The position numbers and the translations under genes are program-made. From NCBI RefSeq assembly GCF_026213295.1, contig NC_079420.1, positions 11,862,151 to 11,926,150 of the forward strand: a stretch of 64,000 bases of DNA, in the 5' to 3' direction. Position 1 is the stretch's first letter, and every line of letters starts with the position of its first letter. The notes under the pieces are model-generated. The model did not search any database, had not been told where the DNA came from, and was given only the letters and a program-made list of their open reading frames with translations. This document shows positions 22,801 to 33,300 of the stretch, piece by piece. This stretch comes from Gadus chalcogrammus. Lineage: Eukaryota > Chordata > Actinopteri > Gadiformes > Gadidae.

Positions 22801-22865
22801 CATGACCAAATGAAAATGTTCTGAAAGATAAGTTAAATCTTACCCCAGAAGTCCGGGTCGCTCAT
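16815..22865 (-). CDS. prdm11: PRDM11: PR/SET domain protein with hAT-transposase-derived C-terminus
   Basis: Six exons on the minus strand, 22865-22844 (from a putative ATG), 22375-22119, 21531-21464, 21314-21127, 20200-19817 and 18949-16815, join in frame to about 1017 aa. PRDM11 is a nuclear chromatin regulator. Landmarks are [12 protein letters not shown] with CPAHGPP (zinc knuckle), the SET core [30 protein letters not shown], and [20 protein letters not shown], the PRDM11 coiled segment. The 710-residue last exon has a TTF/BED-like finger ([16 protein letters not shown]), DGAPMSTGM, and a hAT dimerisation end ([18 protein letters not shown], then [12 protein letters not shown]), like ZNF862-type domesticated transposases. 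Mammalian PRDM11 as I know it is near 510-565 aa, without this part. The start may lie further 5': the first exon stays open up to its acceptor at 22948. Introns carry several DNA elements. Confidence 0.88.
19038..19384. mobile_element. 347-bp MITE with ~30-bp inverted ends
   Basis: The left end GCCCCTTTTCCAACGACAGT and the inverse of the right end GCCCCCGTTCCACCAGCAGT continue into a shared ACCAGCTCAAC. It has no coding capacity. It sits in the prdm11 intron before the last exon. A clean target-site duplication was not found, so the superfamily is open. Confidence 0.75.
19400..19775. repeat. ~24-bp minisatellite, prdm11 last intron
   Basis: About 14 units of GGGTTAGATGAATGGGTGAG. Confidence 0.97.
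20282..20917. mobile_element. 636-bp non-autonomous hAT element
   Basis: The ends are TAGGGGTGTGCCAAA and, inverted, TAGGGGTGGGTATTGCCAAA. The flanks are an exact 8-bp target-site duplication GTAACAAC (20274-20281 and 20918-20925), the hAT hallmark. The interior is AT-rich with repeated GATGCATCG words. It is inserted in the prdm11 intron between the SET exon and the next exon. Confidence 0.9.
20955..21060. repeat. Possible SINE fragment
   Basis: Shares GGAGCAGGT, CTCTAGGAGG and CCAGAACCTTTC words with 1740-1890, including a degenerate B-box on the minus strand. Confidence 0.3.
21787..22090 (+). repeat. Teleost dispersed repeat, copy 2
   Basis: Opens with TTTACATTTAGGGTGTTTAG and CAGATGCTTTTATCCAAAGC, then aligns along its length with the copies at 9845-10175 (inverted) and 40485-40735. 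It lies in a prdm11 intron. Confidence 0.85.
22440..22780. repeat. Candidate MITE in a prdm11 intron
   Basis: Contains inverted segments CATCTAGGTGGAC / GTCCACCTACATGTG and ends in CATGAGACCTTTAA, like the tail at 640-675. This text type is common in fish genomes. The boundaries are approximate. Confidence 0.4.
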
Positions 22866-22984
22866 AGAGACGCCATCTTGGTCTGAGGGTGCTCGTCTGA
22901 GGGAGCGGAGGGGGCTTGGTCTAAGGAGGCTCGGTCCAGAAGTAACGCTGCCAACACAAAATATTCTACTGAATCTCTGCAACA

Positions 22985-23120
22985 TTCATTTTAATATAGA
23001 ACATTCCTACAACCACGTGACCAAGGGGGAGTGTCCTGATACACCTGGTCATACATGTGACCAAGGGGGCATGTCCTGATACACCTGGTCATACATGTGA
23101 CCAAGGAGGCGTGTCCTGAA
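22985..23120. repeat. ~47-bp tandem repeat
   Basis: Three units of CATGTGACCAAGGGGG and GTGTCCTGATACACCTGGTC lie upstream of the first recognised prdm11 exon. Confidence 0.85.
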
Positions 23121-23279
23121 ACGGACCCTTTCAGAAATGGTTCTCATATAAATCCAAACTACTACTGCAACGTACCGTCAGCGTTAGACGAACTGATACA
23201 CGTGATGGTCGCCCGCCCCCCCTGTAATATTGGCCACAGTTAGACTATAAAGGACTGAGGTTATGAACACATGTTTACA

Positions 23280-23760
23280 TGATGTCCGATTTCAAACAGA
23301 TATCCCATTTAACAGGTGACGTCGCTGGCCGCAGAGTCGTGAGAATCCGAGGACGTCCCGGCTGATGTGGTTCGAGTCAATATATGGTTTAGGGTCGCGA
23401 TGTTCCTGTGGTTTGGTTCGGGATACGGTTTAGGGTCGCCTCGATGTGCCTGTGGTTTTGGTCTATGCGTGTCCACGATGTGCCACATTGGCGGGCAAAA
23501 CTCACCTATAACAACGCAGCGGGGTCGCGACCCCGCAGCATCCCCGCTCCACCGGAAGCAAACACCCTTCCTTGGCTTCGACCCGAACCGGGCAACGGGA
23601 ATCCCGGATTAAAACACTGCAATGACTCGGTTGCCTTCCCGATCTTTGACCACCATTTTCCACAGGAAATGACATGGAAAAACGGAAGAAAGAGATCCGT
23701 GTGTGTAAAGTGTATGTGTGTGTGGCCCCAGCCTCTCTGCTCCAGGAGCCTTCAGAAGAA
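23280..23760 (-). promoter_or_regulatory. Putative prdm11 5' region
   Basis: CpG-bearing sequence upstream of the first recognised prdm11 exon (acceptor at 22948). That exon has an acceptor, so at least one more 5' exon must exist and probably starts here. Its boundaries were not resolved. YGGTTTAGGGTCGC is repeated twice at 23380-23440. Confidence 0.35.
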
Positions 23761-23789
23761 CAACATTCTCTCATCAGAGTCCAGACACA

Positions 23790-26700
23790 GACAACACTTC
23801 GCTTTTCACAATTTATTAACAAAATGGTAAAATAAATAAATACAAATTGATCAAATGCTCCTAATATTAAGGTCTTCCCATGTCCCTACAGTATTCCTAA
23901 ACACTCCCCAGAGGTAATGTCCACCGGACCAGTCACAATGTCAGGCCAACAGAAGACACAAACGAACACATTCCTTTCAAAAGATCATGAAAAAAATACA
24001 AACAATTATACAAATATTCATACTGTGTAATTAACAATTTACACATTAGTCAGCACACCACGGTGAACTTCTCTTTATTCGTTTCGCTACAATGCATCTC
24101 ACCCAACGGAAGATGGAAAAAAAGATCTGTTTTTGCCCCCCGACCCCAAGAGGAACCGGAGACGAGAGGAGCCGAGCGACGAGGAGCAGAGAACTGGGGG
24201 AGCGGGTTCTAAAGGTTCAGGGGCCGGTTCTAAGGCTGGGGAGGGGACTCAAGTCAGGTGTGAGTCTGTAGTGATGAAGAGTCGAGTTCTAAGGGTTAAG
24301 ATGGTTCTAAGGCTGAGGAGAGTTCCAAGGATGAGGATTGTTCTAAGGGTTAGGAGGGTCTGAGGGTAAGGAGGTGGGTCTAAGGGTAGGGCAGAGGGTC
24401 TAAGGGGAAGGAGGAGGGTCTAAGGGGAAGGAGGAGGGTCTAAGGGGAAGGAGGAGGGGCTAAGGGTAAAGAGGAGGGTCTAAGGGTGAGGATAAGGGAT
24501 ATGTCATGTTTAACAATACTAGAAGGCCACAATCATGACTTGGATTATTTCAACTAATAAATGGTGACTTTACAAGATGCTCCAGGAACACGGACTGGGC
24601 TCAGGAAGTGGTGTTGAACAATGTCTGTATGCATAAAGATTTGAACTCCCTCTATTCCACGAGCAGTGAGCGCTAGGACCAGGGCTAGCTGCTCTGCGGC
24701 GGCTGATATGTAGCGCATACATAGAGGCCTCAACAACCCTGCAGAACTCTTTGGATATATCAGATTCACATCTTGTCTCACTTGTTTCTAGAACTACTTC
24801 TGATCTCACTGTGGAATATAGCATTAGCAAAGCCAATGAGTGAAGCTAGGTCCATTCAGACTGGGTGGAATGTAGCGACACTGCTGCGTTAGGGAAGTTA
24901 AATTGAGACTGTTGTCACACTACGATGTCCGACCGTTCATCCTCTTGACAACTTTACAAAACTTTAGAAACAAAGATAAAGCATAATGTATTATCAACCG
25001 CTTCGACAAATGTATAAAAACTTGCATAAGAAGGCATGCGTTCAATCGGACTGAGAATACAGCTGACCTGGTTGGGTTCAAACGCCATCTGCTTATTACA
25101 AATGGTTGGCTAACCCAGGGGTACGCTAACCCAGGGGTACACTAACCGCAGTGTTGGGGGGGGCTCTCTGGACTCTTATACAGAGGCAGAATAGAGAAGA
25201 CATATCTATATATATCTATATATAGATATATACACCTATACATACATACACACATGTATATACACAGAGCCGAATCGGAGACTGTAATACTGGGCAAAGG
25301 AAAAGTGCTGCAGTCAGTGAGCGACTCAGAGGACTGGTGACGATAACCAATCAGATGGATGTAAGGCAACAACACTGAGCGGTCGGACTGGTCCAGTGGA
25401 CTGGTGACGGGGAGGAGCCTAGCCAGGGGGCGTGGTCACAGTGTTTTATCTGCCGTGTGAGGAAGGCACTCCGGGTACCTACTGAGGGAGGAGCAGAGGG
25501 GGGAATGTGGTCCAATCTGGCAACCTCCACACCCTGAACATTTGATCCATCTGCCATATTTAGGAATTACTCAGACATCCAAACCCAGGCTGGATAAAAG
25601 AAACGTAATGGAATGGATAATGTGCTAACTTCCAGGTAGCATTTCATTGGGGAACGTACTCGTCTTTACAGTGCCAGCAGTGGAGCCCAGAGCAGGAGCA
25701 GCAGATATCAAGGCCAGGCTAGTCGAACACTGAGCGCTGCGGTGACATGATATGAAGAACGGGGAGCTGATCAAACAGCCGATAAAAAAATGGAATTTCT
25801 TCTATAGAAAATTAACGTAAATTAAACAAAAATAACCTCATCAAAGTCATGTATGTGGGGGGGGGGGGGGGGGAAAACCTTGAGGGTGGAAAAAAGTAAA
25901 TTTGTTTTATGAAACTTAATTTCCCAGAGTGCATTGCATCGCAAGGCACCATCAGTAGAGCGGGAGACTAGTCACAAATCCTACAACCAGTATATACTAG
26001 TAATACAACCAGTAGACACCAGTGGTACCAGTAGATGTGATCCGCTCTGCTCACTGATTCTGCCTCCATGATGTCAGTGCTTCTTCGACCACACAGAGAA
26101 GATCAAGGGGGGGGGGGTCTAAATCAACCTAATGATCCTCAGACACGTGTTGGGTGGGGGGGGGGGGGGGGGAATCCCTTCTAGAAAAATATTGGCAATG
26201 TGTGTGTGTGGCGGCTGGGGTCACATGACAAAGGGAGGGGCTTACGGCAGCTCCTCAATGTACAAAAGGCTCTCAGCACTGGGTGGAATATGCAGCAAGC
26301 TTGTGCTTTAATCTCCAGACGATATGATATATCTATAGACATAGTCATCTCCATATCTATAGACATAGATATATCTATATCTATGTATGGGGAGTGATCT
26401 CTGGGTTCTCAGACAGTAGACTCCTCTTCCCATAATGCACGAGCTCCTCTCAGTCAGCCCGTCAGCCAATCCCTGCTGGATTTAGATGCATTGGATTTTG
26501 GCAGTTGAGAATTTAACAAAAAGGTATGCGAGGACAAAGTTCTCCGCTTGTAAAGAGGATTCCTTCGTATTAACCACGCCGGTCCATCAGGCTCCGGAAC
26601 AAAAGCACTTATTCTGAAAACTAGGAAGACCTGAATACGTTTTCCTTTAAAAAGAAACACAGCCCAGAAATAGTTTTGTGTTGTCATTGCAATATTGCAA

Positions 26701-27398
26701 TTTCACATTTAGTGCTCACAGTTGACACTTGACTCACAAATGAAACTCAATCACTACACTGGACCAACATCACTGAAAACAACTTGTAGGCTAACACTCA
26801 CATGGACACACACCGTCCTCAGCCACCCGGCCTCTAGGACCCAGTCCTCAGCAACACAGTCTCTAGGGATCAGGACCTAGGCCTCTAGGACCCGGCCTTG
26901 GGGCCCGCCTCGAGGGATCAGGACCCAGCCTCTAGGGATCAGGGCAGAGGCCTCTAGGATACCAGGACCTAGTGGCTGATGTGTTGGGTGGTGGGGAGTC
27001 GGTCACATTATTCAGGAGACGGTTGGTTGATGCAGGGTGGTTGGGGCAGAACTAATACTGCTGCTTCAGACCACCGGAGCTCCTCTCTGGCTCCAGGTGT
27101 CAGGGTCCAGACCAGATACCACCGACCCTGGTTGGACCCCCATTCCATGGAGCCGTGCCCTGCTGAACCCGGTCTGTCAGAGCAGGCACAGACTGGTGTG
27201 GTGAGAGAGTCCATCTCCTCCTCTAATTGGCATGACGACCTCGTCTACCTTCCCAGAGCCCTTTCGTGGGGCTGTATATCTACCATTGACACAGTCTGAC
27301 AATACGATGCAAACAAACAACATTTATACAGATTGGCAACTTCAGGGCACCCTAAGGTGCAAGCAGAAAGTCTTCTTTTATATATGTCGGGGAACCCG
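23790..27398 (-). other. Probable 3' UTR of phf21a
   Basis: No other gene is seen between the phf21a stop (27399) and an AATAAA on the minus strand at 23817-23812, about 3.6 kb downstream. The stretch includes a ~22-bp repeat (24340-24500, GGTCTAAGGGGAAGGAGGA), G-runs at 25857-25874 and 26155-26172, a TATATCTA cluster at 25200-25260 and an ATAGATAT cluster at 26320-26390, and loose CTCTAGG repeats at 26830-26970. Calling it one UTR is an inference. Confidence 0.4.
23812..23817 (-). terminator. Candidate distal poly(A) signal of phf21a
   Basis: AATAAA on the minus strand. It is the first clear signal before the prdm11 5' region. Confidence 0.35.
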
Positions 27399-30300
27399 TT
27401 ACTTCTTAGTGTCCAGAGTACAGAGTGGGTCCAGGAGGGGGGGGCGGCGCGACCCTGAGGTTTTGCTGTTGTTGCCGTCGGTCGCCTCTACCTCTGGCGC
27501 CGCCTCTGAGGCCCCGCAGGCCCCCGAGGTGCCCTCCGCCCTGGGGGCCGCGCCGGCCCCGTGAGCGGCGGACTCGGCCGTACCGTTGGTGGTGGCAGCC
27601 GCCTTCGAGCCGCCCGGCCCCGCCTTGGTCTCTACAGCGGGCCCCCCGGGCCCCTGGGGGTCGTCCTCCTCAGGGCACGCCCCGCTGGTCTCTGCGTGTA
27701 TCTGAGGGATGGGGTCCCGGACCTCCTCCTGCTCCGCTGGTCGGGCCACAGCAGAGGGCCGCGGGGCTGCGACCGCAGCCTCCCCCGACTCCACTGCCAC
27801 CACCGGGGGCTCTGCGGGGGGGACACCGGCCTCCGTTTCCACAGGAGGTTGGACCTCCGTGGCGGGGACCTGCGTGGCGGGGACCTCCGCGACGGGGACA
27901 AGCCTTGTAGTGACCTCTGCCACAAAGACCTGCGCGGTGGGGACCTGCGCGGTGGGGATGGCCTGCTTGACGGGGGCGACCTGCGCGTGGGGGACAACCT
28001 GCGCGACGGGGACCTGCGCGACGGGGAACTGCGCGACGGGGACCTGCGCGACGGGGACCTGCGCGACGGGGACCTGCGCGACGGGGACCTGCGCGACGGG
28101 GACCTGCGCGACGGGGACCTGCGCGACGGGGACCTGCGCGACGGGGACCTGCGCGACGGGGAACTGCGAGTTGGGGAACTGCGCTGTTGGGACTTGCACA
28201 GTGAGGACCTGCGCGGTAGGGACCTGCGCGGTAGGGACCTGCGCGGTAGGGACCTGCGCGGTGGCCAACTGCGCGCTGGGCAACTGCGCACTGGCCAACT
28301 GCGCGGTATGCAGCAGCGCGCTGGACACCTGCACGGTGGGCAGCGTGCTGGACACCTGCATGCTGGACACCTGCACGCTGGGCACCAGCGCGCTGGGCAC
28401 CTGCACGCTGGGCACCAGCGCGCTGGGCACCTGCACGCTGGGCACCAGCACGCTGGGCACCTGCACGCTGGGCACCAGCACGCTGGGCACCTGCGCGGTG
28501 GGCACCAGCGCGGTGGGCACCTGCGCGGTGGGCACCAGCTCGGTGGGCACCAGCTCGGTGGGGACCTGCGCGGTGGGCACCAGCTCGGTGGGGACCTGCG
28601 CGGTGGGGACCTGCACTGCGGGGACCTGCACTGCGGGGACCTGCATTGCAGGGACCTGCACCGTGGGGACAATGGGCTCCGTCTCCAAAAGAGCCTTGTT
28701 GTAGTTGAAGGCCTGGATGAGACGGACCAGATGTTTGACCTTCTCCAGGGCCTGGCTCATCTCCTTCTGACGGGCCAGCATGTTGTTTTTGTTTTCCATG
28801 TATTTCTAATGACAGAAGGAAAGAAACTTTGAATAAATTCAATAAAACAATGACTGTGGTTAACTGTTAGTTACAAGGTGACTACTAGTTTAAGGTACTA
28901 CGACTAGTGTCTGTAAGCTAGCATAATGTAGGCTGCTGCATTATTTACAGGGTGACTACTAGTTAAGTTGGTTACTGTTATGGAGTTGTTGAGCTGTTTG
29001 ACTCGCTGCTCCAGTTGTTCTCGCTCCATCTTAAGCTCAGAACTCCACTTCATCAGCTTCTGTTTCTCTTCCTCTTTAGCTGCAACACATCATCGTAACC
29101 ATGACAACCACATCATGTGACCATGACCACCACATCATCGTAACCATGACAACTACGTCATTACAACATAGTAACCAGGACAACCACGTCACCTCATTAG
29201 TTAGTGACAACATATTAACGGGACTACGACAACGTAATCTTGGGTTGCGATTACTATGACAACCGCTGCAGCGAAACACACATTACGGTAACTATAACAA
29301 CCAAATCATCTTGAGCTCCTGTGTAGCACACATTCCTTTAACTATGACAACCACACCATCTGGAGCTGCGGTGCAGCGGGGGATAGATCACCTTCTTTGT
29401 AGGCGATGTAGGAGTGAACGATGGCCAGGGTGCCAGGCCATGGGATGGCCTCTTCTTTCTTTAAGATCTGCAAGGGAAGGTTTTTGTCATCATGGTGACT
29501 GTGAGAGGGAGGTCCCCACCCAGAAGAGACAGCAGGAAGGACAGGAAAATGGACTGGATGGATTATGGGATGTCTTATATTTAACAGAATGACATGTGAA
29601 CATCGAGTGAACCTTACAAAGCAATGAACAGTCCTACAGTGAGCTGCCCTGTTCTCAGCCAGAGGGGCGCTAGGAGCTGCGGCCCGCTGCAGTTACCTGA
29701 TCTTGACATTTGGGACAGATCCACATGCCTTTAGGAATGGTTTTCAGCGGGGGGTCCAGGCAGTCCAGGTGGTAAACACGCGAACACGTGTCGCACATGA
29801 GCAACTGCCCACTGCGCCTGCACACAGTGCAGAAGTCCTCATGGACGTCTCCCTGTGGAACAATCGCACCCATCAGTTCCCCTCGCTACGTCAGAGGGGG
29901 CGTAACTGCCGGCGCTGTGGGCGAAGTTACCGACGCTGTGGGCGGAGCCGCCGACGCTGTGGGCAGAGCCCCTCACACTGGGCAGGACCAGCAGGTACTC
30001 TGGGCGGAGCCACCCGACACCGTGGGCGGAGCCACCCGACACCGTGGGCGGGGCAAAGCTACACTGTGGGCGGAGCCACGCTACACTGTGGGCGGAGCCA
30101 CCCTACACTGGGTTTGGTGATCCAACAATGTGGGAGGAGCCATACCACAGTGAGCGTGTCAGTCCCCGTCTTTGGACACAGCCACACGACATAGTGGGCG
30201 GGGAAAAGGAGGCTCTATGCTGGCCTAGCTTTCAGGTTAATTTGGTTACACATTGAGACACTAACGGACCTGGGACACATTCTGACTGTTCACTTTGTAA

Positions 30301-33300
30301 GGTGGAACCAAACTGTAAATCAACTGATGAGAGATGGCTGCTGATGGAGACGACAGATCGAATGGATGTGGTGCGTGGGGAAACTGGGTGCAGAGGGGTT
30401 ACCGGCCAATAGGCTCCGTGTGCTAAATGATAGACAGGGTTACCAGCCAATAGGCTCCATGTTCTAAATGATAGACAGGGTCACCGGCCAATAGGTTCCA
30501 TGTTCGAAATGATAGACAGGGTTACTGGCCAATAGGCTCCGTGTTCTAAATGATAGACAGGGTTACTGGCCAATAGGGCTCTGTGTGCTAAATGATAGAC
30601 AGGGTTACTGGCCAATAGGAAGTATGATGAGTTTGAAACCCTCTGATTGGTTAAGATTAGGAGGGGAAAGGGAATCTTTGGCCTGGACTGAGGCCGTCTC
30701 CCCCCCCAGCGGTTACTTACATCCCCGGAGGCGGGGCTAGGCAGGGGGAGGGTGTGGGCTGGGGGGGCGGGGGAGGGCTGGTCGGGGGCCGTGATGGAGG
30801 GGGGAGTCGGGGTGAGGCTGCACAGCTCCGGCACGTTGGTGTGTTTGGGTGGGCGACCTGGGTGAGATGAGACGACACAGACGCAAAAACAAAGAACAAA
30901 AGAAAGATGGAGTAGGGGTGAAGCGAGACAGCGTCCGGGGGACGTACCTTGGAAAGGGAGTCTTCGTTGGCTAGCAGGAGAGAGGGGAGCGGTATAGAGC
31001 CATGTTAGTCACACACACACACACACACACACACCAGCCCTGGTTAGCCACATGGACCAGCTCTGGGTTAGCTACATGGACCAGCTCTGGGTTAGCTACA
31101 TGGACCAGCTCTGGGTTAGCTACATGGACCAGCTCTTGGTTAGCTACATGGACCAGCTCTGGGTTAGCTACATGGACCAGCTCTGGGTTAGCTACATAGA
31201 CTAGATCTGGGTTAGCAATAGCATAGCTCTGGGTCATGAACATGGACCAGCTCTGGGTTAGATACATAGACTAGCTATGGGCTAGCTATACACTAGCTAT
31301 AGGTCAGCTATGGAGACCAGTTCCACACTAGCATTAGACCTGGACAGTCTGGTGGGCGCTCTGAGACACTGGAGCATTTTGCCTGTGAAATGAGAATCTG
31401 GCTCCTAGCAAGCAGCAAAAGAGCATATAGCTTATTGTAAACCGAGCTGAACACGAACACCACTCCACTAGACACACAACTAAGAGCCCCGGAAACACCA
31501 ATATGATATTCATTGCCAATTACAGATACTCAAATGCTAATATCAGCCTTTTATCCATATTCCTATGCTAATACAGACAAACACCGATACTTCTATGCAA
31601 TGATAGACGGATATCGACATATTACAATATTATAGAAAAATACTGATATTCCTACACTACTATTGACCATTACCGATATTCCTTCGCTACAATTGACCAT
31701 TACTGATATTCTTACGCCAGGGCGAGGTTCAGAAACATAACTGGACACCAAATGACCCCAGTAGTGGAAGACTGGTGGACTGTACCACATATTTAGGGCT
31801 CCACAGTAGCAGTCAAGCTTGTAAGAATAACCCCAAGAGCTCAGTCCCATAGGAAACAACGTTTGATTTAAAAGGACAAAGAATCCCGTTCTCAGGGTCG
31901 ACCCACAAGCCAAGTTGATATTAACAGTGTTTCAAAACAGACTTCTCACAAACATCGGAAAATACTTCCGTTTTAAGTCGTTAGGATTTCTCACATGAAT
32001 AGTTAAAAAATAGAACAATCATGCACAGAAAAGGTCTGTTTAAGTCGTCATACTTGCCCAATGATCCATCGGTATGTTGCCAAGACTATCTAGAGAAGTA
32101 TTTCCTACAAGCTTTTAGAAGTAGTTTTAACTTACAATTTGCAGAACTAGGTTAATCTCTTCCAAAATCGAGCACTGCTTATACTGAACAAGTCTAGCAC
32201 ATGGATACAAGTAGTTATAGTTCTATTAGATCTAGTACTTCTGTACTTTTAGTTCCATTAGATCTAGTACTTCTGTACTTTTAGTTCCATTAGATCTAGT
32301 ACTTCTGTACTTTTAGTTCTAGTCGGTAGTAAGTAACCCAGTACCGACCTCTTTTCCTGGTCCCTTGATGAAGAGGGCTGTTGAGATAGCTCACTGCACT
32401 TCTTTTCCTCTGCATGGGAAAAACCACAACAAGATGAACAAAAGCTCACAGTAGAAAGGAGATCACCGCAAGATGAACGTCAAGAGTAGACCGCCCATAG
32501 AACCTCTGCATAGCGGACCGACAGAGAACGCAAATCACAACACTAGCCGCGTTTACATGGCAGATCTATGCCGCATAGATTTCTATGCGGCATAGATCTG
32601 TTCCTAAAATGTGTTCCGAATGTACTGTATACATGGCAGTAACAAAAGTGTCCGTTATGTCTCTCGCGCACACCTGACACGTCTCTGGACCGGCGGCGAC
32701 ATAATGGATGTCTTATCACTATCGGGGATTTTAAATTTGATTTTAATGAAAGCACAGCAGGAGAGAGCTTTTCTCTGCCTGCTCCTTCAATTAAGAAGGA
32801 GGACAGCGCAGCAACGTCAATTTCTCGTCAGAACTTTATATTTACCCTATGCTCCGCCGCAAACAAGAGGAATTTGGATGCGAGTCCGCAGCCAAGACTG
32901 GTGGGAGAGAGTGGTCTTACGGGAATTGAGTGACCAGGAATCCTCGAAGGTCCAATTGCGCACTACTGCAGCTGCCATCTCTCTAAATTAAGAAGTATTT
33001 TAACGTTCAGCCTGCAAAAGTACTAGTAGTAGCCTACTAATTTACAGTTATCTCGGACGCGCGCGGACACCTCATTAATAAACACCCATGTCCCGTCGCT
33101 TGGCAACCGGACACGCTTACCGGACTACTTTTACGGAGTGATAACAAAGATGTGAATCAGGCAATAAATCCACTTTCCTTGACAGCGGTGAAGTTCGGTG
33201 TGCTTAAAAGTACCGACGGAGCTCAGTAAACTACTGCGGCTGCTCTAAGTTAAACCCCAATCTATGCGGAATAAGTGTATACATGGCGATTTAAAACGGA

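Noticed and set aside
23502..23822. 106-codon minus frame as the prdm11 N-terminus
   Set aside because: It does not resemble the PRDM11 N-terminus and no phase-compatible junction to the exon at 22947 was found.
27561..28832. Long open frames opposite the phf21a last exon (plus strand, over 400 codons)
   Set aside because: They arise because the 15-bp GC-rich unit has no stop in several frames. Only the minus frame continues into conserved phf21a sequence.
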